DNA of 64,000 nt, taken from Anaerobacillus alkaliphilus (GTDB lineage Bacteria; Bacillota; Bacilli; Bacillales; Anaerobacillaceae). The notes beneath the pieces were generated by a model. The model was not told the origin of the DNA. It ran no database searches and worked only from the letters and a program-made list of their open reading frames with translations. The stretch lies in the NCBI RefSeq assembly GCF_004116265.1, contig NZ_QOUX01000046.1:496001-560000 (forward strand), in the 5' to 3' direction. Positions 34,759 through 43,462 of the stretch are shown here, one piece after another. The stretch's first letter is position 1, and every line of letters begins with the position of its first letter. The position numbers were made by a program, and so were the translations under genes.

Positions 34759-34893
34759 TATTAAGAGATTTTTACGTTCCCTGAAAAACCATTTAAATTT
34801 CATGCATGATTTTTACAGTTTTCCTAATAATAAACGAAACATGATATGGATGAAATATAGTTTATATCCTCTTTATGAAAGGGTTTTATTACC

Positions 34894-36021
34894 ATGAATA
34901 AAAGGAAAATTATCATTTTTTCGGTTTCATTTGGGAACGGTCATAATCAGGTTTCCAAAGTCCTTCTTAGCCATTTACGAACAAAAAATTTCGAGGTTGA
35001 GATTATTGATACGTTTGACGCAATCAATAAGCTTTTTCACAAGGTTGTATTGGATAATTATTTACGATTACTAAGGTATCGGCCAAGTGTTTGGGGAAAA
35101 CTGTATCAATACTCTGAAGAAAATCCTAATTCAATTTTCTTAAAACAATTTAATGCATTTCTCACAAATAAGCTTTTTCAAATATTACAGGAAAAAGAAG
35201 CCGATACAATCATCACAACGCACCCAATAGCAACAACAATGTTAGCAAATGTAATCCGAAAGAAACAACTTCCTCTAAAGCTTTATGCATTATTAACGGA
35301 CTTTGCTGTTCATCCAATGTCGGTTCACAATGAAGTTGATGGTTATTTTATTGCATCTGAACACTTACGTTATTATTCAAATGTCTACAAACAAAATGCA
35401 CAGCTTTTTTATTCGACAGGCATACCGACACCTAGAGAAGACATAGATCAATACTCAAAGCAAGAATTACGAAGAAGACTTCATTTAGATGAAAATCTGA
35501 AAACGGTGTTAGTAGCAGGTGGTGGAGTTGGCCTTGCCAAATTCACTAAAATTCTCTCAGGATTAGAATCTTATAATGAACAGCTTCAGATTATCTGTGT
35601 GACTGGTGAAAACCGCCGTGCTAAAGGAAAAATGGATAAGCTTAAAAGTAAACATAAGTTACGAATATTAGGATTTACTAATCTGTTTATGGAATATTTA
35701 AAAGCAAGTGATGTCATTATCTCAAAAGCTGGGGGAGTCACGATGTCAGAGGCACTGGTTTGTGAAACTCCAGTATTAATCTTTCAACCTTTGCCAGGGC
35801 AAGAAGAACAGAACAGTCAATTTCTAATGAATTACGGGGCAGCTATTAAAGCAGAGATCGTTGAAGAAATCCCGGTACTATTAGAACGAATTATTTTTAA
35901 TCCTCACTATCATAGTATAATGACCGAAAATGCAAAAAAACTAAAAATATCTAATTCTGCAAAGCAAATTTCTGAAATTATTTACAATGATACTTTTATA
36001 AGGCAACGTACAAATGCTTAA
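34894..36021 (+). CDS. UgtP/MGDG-synthase-type glycosyltransferase (GT28)
   Basis: 375 residues. N-terminal FSVSFGNGHNQVSKVLLSHL and the MGDG-synthase domain THPIATTMLANV, then the C-terminal donor-binding half with VAGGGVGLAKF, SDVIISKAGGVTMSEAL and FQPLPGQEEQN. It likely transfers glucose or another hexose to diacylglycerol or a similar lipid at the membrane face. It may not be the main UgtP. The ATG at 34894 is preceded only by a weak AAAGGG. Single gene, with convergent terminator. Confidence 0.85.
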   Translation: MNKRKIIIFSVSFGNGHNQVSKVLLSHLRTKNFEVEIIDTFDAINKLFHKVVLDNYLRLLRYRPSVWGKLYQYSEENPNSIFLKQFNAFLTNKLFQILQEKEADTIITTHPIATTMLANVIRKKQLPLKLYALLTDFAVHPMSVHNEVDGYFIASEHLRYYSNVYKQNAQLFYSTGIPTPREDIDQYSKQELRRRLHLDENLKTVLVAGGGVGLAKFTKILSGLESYNEQLQIICVTGENRRAKGKMDKLKSKHKLRILGFTNLFMEYLKASDVIISKAGGVTMSEALVCETPVLIFQPLPGQEEQNSQFLMNYGAAIKAEIVEEIPVLLERIIFNPHYHSIMTENAKKLKISNSAKQISEIIYNDTFIRQRTNA

Positions 36022-36023
36022 AA

Positions 36024-36057
36024 AAATCTAGAGGGGGAAAAGCCACCCTCTAGATTT
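36024..36057. terminator. Bidirectional terminator
   Basis: AAATCTAGAGGG (36024-36035) pairs with CCCTCTAGATTT (36046-36057) between convergent genes, overlapping the 3' end of the 84-residue gene. Confidence 0.8.
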
Positions 36058-36304
36058 CCAAATCAATATACATCCCTTTTCCTGTAATTTCACTGTAAAG
36101 CGTTCTGGACAGCTCTTTATGGTTGGGACTTTTCTTTGTGTGAGTTGAGCTTACGTACTTTCTATTCTGATCTGCTAGTAAGCTATAAAATGAACCTTTA
36201 GCAACAGGTGCTACTGGCACGATTCCTTCACTCACTTGATATTTACGTAATCCGTACTGAATTGATTGGTCATCTCGAACAGGTGGTATATACCCCAGAC
36301 TCAT
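36050..36304 (-). CDS. Conserved-looking small protein, unknown function
   Basis: 84 residues, polar, no membrane helix: MSLGYIPPVRDDQSIQYGLR at the start and LSRTLYSEITGKGMYIDLEI at the end. The start is problematic. GGAGG sits only one base before the ATG at 36304, while a CTG seven bases after it (third codon) has ideal spacing. No alternative ATG exists nearby. Not recognised. Confidence 0.6.
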   Translation of the reverse strand: MSLGYIPPVRDDQSIQYGLRKYQVSEGIVPVAPVAKGSFYSLLADQNRKYVSSTHTKKSPNHKELSRTLYSEITGKGMYIDLEI

Positions 36305-36441
36305 CCCTCCAATTCCCTATCTAGCGTTGTTTAGTTAGTTGTAAACTTTCCTTTTATTTGTATGCTCGCTTACCTTACATGTTTCCCCTTTTTTTGATAT
36401 AGTAGTTACTTACTAGTTTTTAAGTTTAATGGAGGTTTTCA

Positions 36442-38718
36442 ATGTTCATCGCCTTATTTAAGGAAAAACTAATTAACTTAACAAAAATAGACCGTGCTGA
36501 TTTTCAGAAATACTTTCTAGCAAGTCAAAGGGGGGAAATTACTTGTCCCTGTTGTCGCCAGCATGTCAGACTGAAAATTAGTATTCTTCAACCACCTAGA
36601 TTCATTCATCCCTCGCAAATGTTTAATTGCGAAGAAAGTATTTCAGCTTTAGAAACCAAGACCGATTTATTCGAACAACCAAAAAACGTTGGAAGTTTTA
36701 CCCTCCCAATGAAACGTGAAATAAATGGTGGGGTTGCAACACTACAAAAGCCATTAATTGATTGTTGGAAAGAACCATATGTTGTAAAAAGCATTCCTTC
36801 ATTCATCCCTCAAACCAATGTTACTAAGAGGCAAGACGCATATATGGTAGATGAAAGTCAATGGACAGCCGTTTCAACTACTGAGGGACCATTACTAGTA
36901 TTGGCAGGAGCAGGAAGTGGCAAAACTCGGGTGTTGACAACGCGAACAGCATATATGATGACGGAAAAGAAAATTCCTGCAAATCGGTTGCTCTTGGTTA
37001 CTTTCACTTCAAAGGCAGCAAGAGAAATGAAACAACGAATGCATCTAATAAAAAGCGTTACAAAACAGGACTTGAATACCTTGGTTGTAGGGACGTTTCA
37101 TAGCATCTTTTACAAAATGCTTATGCATCACCAAAGTTCTCAGTGGCAACCGAATAAACTTTTGAAATGGGACTGGCAGCGTGAGCAAATCATTAAAGAG
37201 GCCACGAAAGACCTAGGAATAGATGATAAAGAATTCGCCTTCGATCAAGCATTATCACAGATAAGCTATTGGAAAAACCAACTCCTAAACCCTTCTATTA
37301 TAGAGGTCGAAACTGAATGGGAAGAAAATGTAAGGTTGATCTATGAGCGTTATGAACTCTCAAAAAGTAGCTCTCAATATTTTGATTTTGATGATATGTT
37401 GGTGGGATGTTATCAACTATTAGTGGAAAATCAAGGCTTGCTTGAGAAGTATCAAGAAAGGTTTTCTTATATTCTAGTAGACGAATTCCAAGACATTAAT
37501 AAAGTTCAATATAGCATTATTTCACTACTTGCAAACAAATCTAAAAATCTTTGTGTCGTTGGTGATGATGACCAGTCCATCTATAGTTTTAGAGGAAGTG
37601 ACCCATCTTACATACTGAATTTCAAAGATGACTTCCCAACTGCAAAAACAGTATCCCTAAATTGTAATTATCGATCGAATCATTCAATCGTATCCAGCGG
37701 AAAAAACATTATTTCGCATAATAAAACTAGGAAAGATAAGCAAATCATTGCTGCCCGTGATAGCTCCCTTCGGCCTATTCAATTTTTCCCCTATGATGAG
37801 GAAGAAGAAGCAACGATGATTGTAGCTGATATAAAAGAGAAAATAGAAAATGGTGCAAAGCCTCGGGATTTTGCTATTCTATTTCGAACTAACTCTTCTT
37901 CAAGGGCTATGTTTGAAAGGCTTGTTTCTTCAAGCCTACCTTTTAGTGTAGAGTTTGATGGTGAGTCATTTTATTTACGACGAACCGTTCGAAAAGCTCT
38001 TGCTTATCTTAGACTTAGCTTTCATCCGGACGATCAAGACTCAATTAAAGAGTTATTAGGGGCTTTGTTTATAAAGCAATCAAGTTTACGGGACTTAAAA
38101 GCAATGTCAATTTTACACGATTGTTCCCTATTAGAAGCTTTAGAAAAACTGACTGATATACAACCTTTTCAACAGAAAAAGTTAAAAAAAATGATCCCAC
38201 TCTTCAAACAGTTACGAAATTTTGCCCCAAAAGAAGCGCTTGAATGGATTGAGAAAGAAATGGGGTTAAATGACTATATTAAAAAGCATGGGAATGAAGG
38301 AAATGTGATCGACAAAGGTTCTGATGATTTACGTGATTTAAAGGTAGCTGCTTCTAGTCATGAAAGAATTACTGATTTCCTCCAACACGTAGACCATATG
38401 ATTTTAAAAGCAAAAGAGTACAAAGCACAAAGCGAGTCCGATAATTGCATTCAATTGCTTACCGTTCATCGCGCCAAAGGCTTAGAATTTCAGACAGTTT
38501 ACATTCTGAATGTGGTAGAAGGTGGCTTTCCGCACGATTACTCCTTAGAATCACTTCGAGAAGGTAATTTTGGTCCTTTGGAAGAAGAACGAAGACTAAT
38601 GTATGTTGCAGTTACTAGGGCAATGGAACATTTATATGTCTCAATCCCTCAGAAAAGACGGGGAAAAAAAGCAAACCCTTCTCGCTTTGTACGTGAAATG
38701 AATACCATTAGATCTTAA
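36442..38718 (+). CDS. yjcD: UvrD/PcrA-like DNA helicase with N-terminal zinc finger (YjcD)
   Basis: 758 residues. N-terminal extension (1-130) with CPCCRQH near 37, resembling the zinc site of CoiA; then superfamily 1 helicase motifs: Q-motif near 137, Walker A AGAGSGKT near 157, motif II DEFQDIN, motif III GDDDQSIYSFRG, motif V TVHRAKGLEF and motif VI RRLMYVAVTRA. DNA repair or recombination role expected. Length and layout match YjcD of B. subtilis. GGAGG is six bases before the ATG. Confidence 0.93.
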   Translation: MFIALFKEKLINLTKIDRADFQKYFLASQRGEITCPCCRQHVRLKISILQPPRFIHPSQMFNCEESISALETKTDLFEQPKNVGSFTLPMKREINGGVATLQKPLIDCWKEPYVVKSIPSFIPQTNVTKRQDAYMVDESQWTAVSTTEGPLLVLAGAGSGKTRVLTTRTAYMMTEKKIPANRLLLVTFTSKAAREMKQRMHLIKSVTKQDLNTLVVGTFHSIFYKMLMHHQSSQWQPNKLLKWDWQREQIIKEATKDLGIDDKEFAFDQALSQISYWKNQLLNPSIIEVETEWEENVRLIYERYELSKSSSQYFDFDDMLVGCYQLLVENQGLLEKYQERFSYILVDEFQDINKVQYSIISLLANKSKNLCVVGDDDQSIYSFRGSDPSYILNFKDDFPTAKTVSLNCNYRSNHSIVSSGKNIISHNKTRKDKQIIAARDSSLRPIQFFPYDEEEEATMIVADIKEKIENGAKPRDFAILFRTNSSSRAMFERLVSSSLPFSVEFDGESFYLRRTVRKALAYLRLSFHPDDQDSIKELLGALFIKQSSLRDLKAMSILHDCSLLEALEKLTDIQPFQQKKLKKMIPLFKQLRNFAPKEALEWIEKEMGLNDYIKKHGNEGNVIDKGSDDLRDLKVAASSHERITDFLQHVDHMILKAKEYKAQSESDNCIQLLTVHRAKGLEFQTVYILNVVEGGFPHDYSLESLREGNFGPLEEERRLMYVAVTRAMEHLYVSIPQKRRGKKANPSRFVREMNTIRS

Positions 38719-38727
38719 TAATTACAT

Positions 38728-38770
38728 AAAAAAGGGAAACCCTCGCTAAACTTCGGCTTTCCCTTTTTTT
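38728..38770. terminator. Bidirectional terminator after yjcD
   Basis: AAAAAAGGGAAA (38728-38739) pairs with TTTCCCTTTTTT (38758-38769) around a loop with extra CC/GG pairs. Confidence 0.85.
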
Positions 38771-38776
38771 AATACC

Positions 38777-38959
38777 TTACTTCTTGTCATTGTTCAGTGA
38801 TTCTTCTTCTAATGTCTTTTCAGCTGGTCTTCTTCTCATAAACATTAGATTATCCCAGGCTGCAAACGGATGAACTTCTTGATTTTCGATTTGTTCTTCT
38901 TTAACTTCTTCTACCTTCGGTTCCACCTGATCAACTTTTCTAATTTTTTTCTTTTTCAT
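38777..38959 (-). CDS. Small charged protein, unknown function
   Basis: 60 residues: a Lys-rich start (MKKKKIRKVDQVEPKVEEVK), a middle HPFAAWDNLMFMRRR and an acidic end. No membrane segment or Cys. The ATG at 38959 has GAGGAGG six bases upstream. It lies in the region where B. subtilis has coat genes, but no evidence ties it to the coat. Confidence 0.65.
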   Translation of the reverse strand: MKKKKIRKVDQVEPKVEEVKEEQIENQEVHPFAAWDNLMFMRRRPAEKTLEEESLNNDKK

Positions 38960-39119
38960 GATGCTCCTCCTCAATATTTCTTGTGTGTATGTTTGTTATT
39001 AACAGCATTTTTAGGAAACACTGTGCCTATATTAACCTATGCCCTCTTAATGACTTTGTGTGGGCATTTGTCCTATTAGACTTTTGCCTCGAAATTTAAA
39101 ATAATAGGTCTCTATTATA

Positions 39120-39147
39120 CACATTTTACATATAGTCCCATATTCTA
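39120..39147 (+). promoter_or_regulatory. Predicted sigma-K promoter of the small Cys-rich gene
   Basis: CAC (39120-39122), 16 bases, CATATTCTA (39139-39147). It matches AC-N16-CATAnnnTA, 30 bases upstream of the ATG. Confidence 0.55.
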
Positions 39148-39176
39148 ATATAAAGTTAAATTCAGAGGTGAGAATT

Positions 39177-39326
39177 ATGGCTAAACAAAAAAAGGTTACT
39201 CCTATAGGTCCAACTAGAAAGAAACCTGTTACAAGTGGTTCTCAAGTCCATGTGGTCTCCTCAGGTTTTAAATCAAAGAAAGCCCCTAGTGGTTGTGGTT
39301 CTTGTGGAAAAAGGAAGTTAAAATAA
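39177..39326 (+). CDS. Small basic protein with CGSCG C-terminus, candidate coat protein
   Basis: 49 residues, Lys-rich (MAKQKKVTPIGPTRKKPVTS) with three Gly/Ser-flanked motifs and two cysteines in SGCGSCGKRK at the end. Short, basic and Cys-containing proteins are common in the spore crust and coat. The ribosome binding site AGAGGTGA precedes the ATG. A sigma-K-like promoter and its position between yjcD and the Cys-rich 40096 gene support a mother-cell role. No family recognised. Confidence 0.6.
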   Translation: MAKQKKVTPIGPTRKKPVTSGSQVHVVSSGFKSKKAPSGCGSCGKRKLK

Positions 39327-39331
39327 ATAAA

Positions 39332-39364
39332 AACAGTGAGATCGGGACTTCCAATCTCACTGTT
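39332..39364. terminator. Bidirectional terminator
   Basis: AACAGTGAGAT (39332-39342) pairs with ATCTCACTGTT (39354-39364). It lies between the convergent small Cys gene and the coiled-coil gene. Confidence 0.8.
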
Positions 39365-39370
39365 ATTGTT

Positions 39371-39913
39371 CTATTCTTCTTTATTTTGCTGTTTTAGTGT
39401 GCGTAAAAACCAAGAGTCCGCTGCGTCAGTTTCTCTATTTAATTGAAGCGAGTTTTTTCTTGGTTTAAAAAGACTGGTTTCCTCCTCCAACTCTTCAACC
39501 TTATGACGAAGTCTGACTACTTCTTCCTCTTGATTATCTAACGTGTCTCTTAGGCTTGCGTTCTCGGTCTGTAGCAATTCAGTTTCTTCCTGTAATATTT
39601 TGTTTTCAGCTAAAAGTTCATTAACTTTATTTTGTAAATCAGTATACGTTTCTTCATATCGAGATTTCTTTCCTTCTATTCGTTGAACAGTTTCCTCAAG
39701 TTCCAACTTCTGTTGCTGTAACTGATTAACTTCTTCATTTTTGTGCTTGATAATCTCCTTTAACTGATCAAATTGGTTATAGTGATAATTATTTTGGTAA
39801 CTATCTACTTGCTGCTTATAGCGAGAAAGTTCCGCTTGCAGATGAATTATTCTTTGTTTTAATTGAACCGGATCCAATTTACGTATTGACTTCGTACGAT
39901 TGTCAACTGTCAC
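39371..39913 (-). CDS. Coiled-coil protein, candidate coat/morphogenetic protein
   Basis: 180 residues, almost wholly coiled coil from about 20 to 150 (heptads in LKEIIKHKNEEVNQLQQQKL and LLQTENASLRDTLDNQEEEV), with a short C-terminal tail DAADSWFLRTLKQQ that may be a binding peptide. It starts at GTG 39913, six bases after GAGGAGGGA. It occupies the interval that in B. subtilis holds cotO and the cotZYXWV genes. Sequence is not clearly CotO. Function unknown. Confidence 0.7.
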   Translation of the reverse strand: MTVDNRTKSIRKLDPVQLKQRIIHLQAELSRYKQQVDSYQNNYHYNQFDQLKEIIKHKNEEVNQLQQQKLELEETVQRIEGKKSRYEETYTDLQNKVNELLAENKILQEETELLQTENASLRDTLDNQEEEVVRLRHKVEELEEETSLFKPRKNSLQLNRETDAADSWFLRTLKQQNKEE

Positions 39914-40021
39914 TTTCTCCCTCCTCTCCTTGTTTAATATCCTCTCTTATCATATATATGTTCCATTTGCCCATTTTTGTATTTATTTTTTGAAAAGACC
40001 ATTTTTATATCTCAACATTTG

Positions 40022-40049
40022 CACAATTTTAATCCAAATACATAGTATG
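40022..40049 (+). promoter_or_regulatory. Predicted sigma-K promoter of the Cys-rich gene
   Basis: CAC (40022-40024), 16 bases, CATAGTATG (40041-40049), one mismatch to CATAnnnTA. It lies 47 bases before the ATG at 40096. Confidence 0.5.
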
Positions 40050-40095
40050 AATTAGTCAAGTATTACTACCTATTTTTGAAAGGAGCCAACCGTAT

Positions 40096-40785
40096 ATGTC
40101 TAAAGAAAAAGAAAGACTGTGTATTCGCGTTGATAAGGTATATGATTGGGTAACAAGAGAAATTCATAAGGACTTTTGCTTTGAAGGAGTAGAAGGCTTA
40201 GCTAAATTAGGTTTTTCTAATGATGGATACCCTGGAGTTGATCCATGTGAATTCTTCGGCCCAGATGCAACGTTAGAAGTTAAGTGCTTCCCTACCGACT
40301 CTGAAGGCAACAAAATTGATGTCGACGATATTAAAGTTACTCAAGTAGGAGAGCGCCAAGATGTCTTTGTTGACGAACTTGACACAACATTACAATTAGT
40401 GCGTCTTAAAACTACTGGCTACTTCGTTATTCAAGTAACAGGGATTGATTGTGGAAAGGTTCTTGGGGTACTAACTTCTCAACCAATATCTTTCTGCATC
40501 ATCGATAAGTATTTACTATGTGCACCAGAAGGTACAAAAATTAACGCACATGTATATTACTTTGAGTGTGAAGGAACATTGTCTTGTGAAAACGGAGAAT
40601 TTGAACAATTAGCATTAACACTTCTTCTATGCCAATCAGTTCAAGTTGAAGCCGAGGTTAAAATTGAAATCGAGGGGCGTATCTGCAAACCTCGTGAAGA
40701 GATCATTGCACCTATCTCTGTATGTCCGGATATTACATTCCCACCACAATGTCCTGAGGTATTCCCTCCAAAACACAAATGTTAA
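40096..40785 (+). CDS. Cysteine-rich protein, candidate spore coat or exosporium protein
   Basis: 229 residues without signal peptide or membrane helix and with more than ten cysteines. The N-terminus CIRVDKVYDWVTREI and repeated short strands (VTGIDCGKVLGVL, CENGEFEQLALTLLLCQSVQ) suggest a beta-rich, disulfide-linked surface protein, like structural proteins of coats and appendages. The C-terminus is Cys/Pro-rich (CPDITFPPQCPEVFPPKHKC). Position equals the cotZ/cotY slot of B. subtilis, but it does not read as a CotZ homologue. A sigma-K-like promoter precedes it. Family not recognised. Confidence 0.7.
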   Translation: MSKEKERLCIRVDKVYDWVTREIHKDFCFEGVEGLAKLGFSNDGYPGVDPCEFFGPDATLEVKCFPTDSEGNKIDVDDIKVTQVGERQDVFVDELDTTLQLVRLKTTGYFVIQVTGIDCGKVLGVLTSQPISFCIIDKYLLCAPEGTKINAHVYYFECEGTLSCENGEFEQLALTLLLCQSVQVEAEVKIEIEGRICKPREEIIAPISVCPDITFPPQCPEVFPPKHKC

Positions 40786-40797
40786 GCTAATTTCAAC

Positions 40798-40833
40798 AAA
40801 AGTAAGCTAGATTATAAAATCTAGCTTACTTTT
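40798..40833 (+). terminator. Terminator of the Cys-rich gene
   Basis: Sixteen-base stem (40798-40813 with 40818-40833), followed by T. Confidence 0.9.
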
Positions 40834-40855
40834 TTGTTATTTTACGATCTATTAA

Positions 40856-40883
40856 ATACAAACAAATGTAGTTGCATACATAT
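40856..40883 (+). promoter_or_regulatory. Possible sigma-E promoter
   Basis: ATA (40856-40858), 16 bases, CATACATAT (40875-40883), similar to the sigma-E pattern ending CATACAnT. It is upstream of the gene at 40918. Confidence 0.35.
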
Positions 40884-40917
40884 TTACAAGGTGATTAAGA
40901 AAGGGCGTGCAAAGCTT

Positions 40918-41559
40918 TTGAAAAAAACTAATCAAGAAACTAGAAAAACTAATTATTCAGAAGTTAGACAAAAACTAATTTACTACCAGTCAGAAGCCGC
41001 AAAATATAAATTTTTATGTGATAAATATGAATACCTAATTTCACAAGCTTTACTAAGTAAAAATATTGAAGAACAAAAGCCTCAGGAAGTAGAAAAAGAT
41101 CCTATTTCGGATGTTACCTCTTATTTTAATCATTCATTTATACAAGATAAGGAAACGAATCAACATTTTATCTACGGAAGCTTTATTGTTACGAATAGTG
41201 GCGAAACAACCTTAACAAATCCAATTATTTGTTTAAAAGTGAATGAACCTAGGCAAACGATTGTAGGTGGAAAGATTGGGGAAGTCAGTGGAGCGAGCAA
41301 CAAGGTTTTAAGCGCTTTTGAGGAATGGTCATACCTTCACGAAGATTGGCGACATAAATGGCTAGAGAAAGGAGAACTTTGGTTAAAACCAAAACAAACT
41401 ACAGAACTACCCCCAGGTGAGAAACTTATTTTTTCAGGGTTTGATATTAAATTTAAAGAAAACCATTCATTAAAACAAGTGATTGTTGAAGCGTTTTGTT
41501 ATTTTGAACAACTGTCATCGGGCAGAAAATCGTTGAACAGTATCTCATTAACGTTTTAA
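40918..41559 (+). CDS. Protein of unknown function with N-terminal helix and beta-domain
   Basis: 213 residues. A charged helical N-terminus (about 1-45) leads to a domain from about 75 that looks like a beta-sandwich: HFIYGSFIVTNSGETTLTNP, ICLKVNEPRQTIVGGKIGEV, LPPGEKLIFSGFDIKF. No signal peptide. It starts at TTG 40918, after AAAGGGCGTG. It lies between the Cys-rich candidate coat gene and a GT2. Mother-cell expression is suggested only by the weak sigma-E-like element. Not recognised. Confidence 0.65.
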   Translation: MKKTNQETRKTNYSEVRQKLIYYQSEAAKYKFLCDKYEYLISQALLSKNIEEQKPQEVEKDPISDVTSYFNHSFIQDKETNQHFIYGSFIVTNSGETTLTNPIICLKVNEPRQTIVGGKIGEVSGASNKVLSAFEEWSYLHEDWRHKWLEKGELWLKPKQTTELPPGEKLIFSGFDIKFKENHSLKQVIVEAFCYFEQLSSGRKSLNSISLTF

Positions 41560-41644
41560 ACAATAACCAGTATCCTCCATAATGGTACCATTCCTTCAAC
41601 AATTTCATATTCTATTGGATGACAACGGTATTGGAGGGATTTAT

Positions 41645-42451
41645 TTGAATGATATTCCGCTAGTTAGTATTATCATTCCCTGTTACAACTACGGAAAATA
41701 TGTAGAAGAAGCCATTTCGTCCGCCAAAAATCAAACATATCAGAATGTGGAGATAATCCTTGTGAACGATGCTTCTACCGATCCCCTTACAAAGAATGTT
41801 TTAAAAAAAGTTGAAGGCGACACTTCTGTTACGGTTATCCACCATGAAGTAAATAAGGGATTACCAGCTGCAAGAAATACAGCGATTAATACATCATCAG
41901 GAAAATATATACTGCCACTAGATGCTGATGATACCATTGAGTCAACTATTGTTGAAAAAACAATGAAAATCCTCGAGGAAACAACAGACGTTGGTTTTGT
42001 ATCAGTAGGTATGAGGTATTTTGGTGATGTGAATTTTGTCCATGTTCCACCACCAATTAATTTTTACAAATTACTATATCACAATAATGTGTCAGTCACA
42101 TCCTTATTTAGAAAAATTGCCTGGGAACAAGTGGGCGGCTATAATGAAAGCTTAACAGAAGGTTATGAGGATTGGGAATTTTGGATTAACCTAGCGAAGC
42201 ATGGCTGGAGATGTTCCTGTGTAGAAGAACCACTTTTCAATTACCGTAAACACGGTAACAGTATGATTACAGAATCTAAAAAAAAGCACCACTACATCTA
42301 CAATCAAATTAAGAATATTCACAGGGACTTATACCTCCCAACGAAGCTTTCTCAGATGAAATATCAGTGGAGGGTTACAAAAATGAAAGAACCTCGCTTA
42401 AAATATTCAAATAAATCTTTTCGTTTCCAAGATAATTATCAATCTAAATAA
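41645..42451 (+). CDS. Family 2 glycosyltransferase in the coat-gene slot
   Basis: 268 residues: IPLVSIIIPCYNYGKYVEEA, NDASTDPLT near 40, LPLDADDTIE near 85, EGYEDWEFWINLAKHGW as the acceptor-side ED motif. Soluble, non-processive type, like those that glycosylate surface proteins. It starts at TTG 41645, seven bases after GGAGG. The frame is open to 41582 but without a binding site. Neighbouring candidate coat genes make a spore-surface substrate plausible. Confidence 0.88.
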   Translation: MNDIPLVSIIIPCYNYGKYVEEAISSAKNQTYQNVEIILVNDASTDPLTKNVLKKVEGDTSVTVIHHEVNKGLPAARNTAINTSSGKYILPLDADDTIESTIVEKTMKILEETTDVGFVSVGMRYFGDVNFVHVPPPINFYKLLYHNNVSVTSLFRKIAWEQVGGYNESLTEGYEDWEFWINLAKHGWRCSCVEEPLFNYRKHGNSMITESKKKHHYIYNQIKNIHRDLYLPTKLSQMKYQWRVTKMKEPRLKYSNKSFRFQDNYQSK

Positions 42452-42459
42452 TTATTACA

Positions 42460-42484
42460 AAAGGTCACCTTTATGGTGACCTTT
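42460..42484. terminator. Bidirectional terminator
   Basis: AAAGGTCACC (42460-42469) pairs with GGTGACCTTT (42475-42484), between the convergent GT2 and DUF1360 genes. Confidence 0.85.
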
Positions 42485-42488
42485 CCTT

Positions 42489-42842
42489 TTAGTCAGAATA
42501 TTTAGCTACAATTGTTTCAATTATTGCTGCAACACCAGCAATTGCTAAGACAAGAATAAGAGATCCAGTAATAGGAAAATAATGGTATGTTATAACTAAA
42601 AAGAGTGAGGACCACACTCCTACACACCAGTAACAACTTAACAATTCCCCGATCCAGAATTTCAAACCTTCTCCTTTAATGTGTAGATACGTTTCAACTG
42701 TTCCATCTTCATTTTTTTCTTCTACTATCTCGTGAAACGGTTTTCTGAGAAAACCTGTAATTGTGTCAAATACAATTAATCTGGTAAGTCGAAAAGAAGC
42801 AAAACATAGGATCATAAACTCAAAAAATGAAATAGAGCTCAC
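42489..42842 (-). CDS. DUF1360 membrane protein (YjcA-like)
   Basis: 117 residues. Membrane helices near 5-20 and two near the C-terminus, with the family signature SCYWCVGVWSS near 70 and FRLTRLIVFDTI near 17. Members are linked to sporulation in Bacillus, and YjcA lies in the same synteny interval. It starts at GTG 42842, eight bases after GGTGG. A GTG four codons earlier lies in the binding site. Biochemical role unknown. Confidence 0.85.
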   Translation of the reverse strand: MSSISFFEFMILCFASFRLTRLIVFDTITGFLRKPFHEIVEEKNEDGTVETYLHIKGEGLKFWIGELLSCYWCVGVWSSLFLVITYHYFPITGSLILVLAIAGVAAIIETIVAKYSD

Positions 42843-43012
42843 GGTGGATACCACCTTTTAAGATTTGGTCTGTAAACCAAGTTTATTAGAATTAGTACTA
42901 CTATGTGAGTGACATGTACATATACATATAGTAAGAAATGCATCTAGTACAAACAAATACCCAACTAACTATTAAAGTTACATACAAAAATAAGACTAAA
43001 TAGGTGATGAAA

Positions 43013-43462
43013 ATGAAGGAAAATAAAATTGTAAAAAAAAATTATGCACAAGCTCTGTTACACCTGCAACAATCTTTGAATGTATGCATCGACTCTATCC
43101 AACAAGTTATTAACTCGATTGAAAGTACTCCGTTACCTAATAAACAGAGTCAAATTAATGTTCAAGAATCAGTAACTGATACTGTTTCAACTTTACTAGA
43201 AGTGCAAGGACTGACTCAAGGGAAAATTCAACGTTTAATTAATCAAACGGACATAAATGTTCACCTTATTGAAAATAGTACTAAAAATCCAATCAATAAA
43301 AGAACAGAACAAGTAATTCATATGAACAAATTTCACCTAAAGCGAGAAAATCAATATCGGATGATTATTACCCGTAATAGTGCCGAACCAACACCTCCTT
43401 GGACTGCAAAGAAATTATCGAACACTCTGGCTAAGGAAAAATATACTTCATCTAACTTTTAA
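43013..43462 (+). CDS. Hypothetical protein, possible coat-region gene
   Basis: 149 residues, Gln/Asn/Thr-rich and mainly helical (LLHLQQSLNVCIDSIQQVIN, then LLEVQGLTQGKIQRLINQ), with one Cys and a basic C-terminal half ending SNTLAKEKYTSSNF. No membrane segment. The ATG at 43013 follows AGGTG. A CATATAGTA box (42925-42933) resembles a mother-cell -10 but lacks a -35. It sits beside fabI, as cotO does in B. subtilis, though I cannot equate the two. Confidence 0.6.
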   Translation: MKENKIVKKNYAQALLHLQQSLNVCIDSIQQVINSIESTPLPNKQSQINVQESVTDTVSTLLEVQGLTQGKIQRLINQTDINVHLIENSTKNPINKRTEQVIHMNKFHLKRENQYRMIITRNSAEPTPPWTAKKLSNTLAKEKYTSSNF

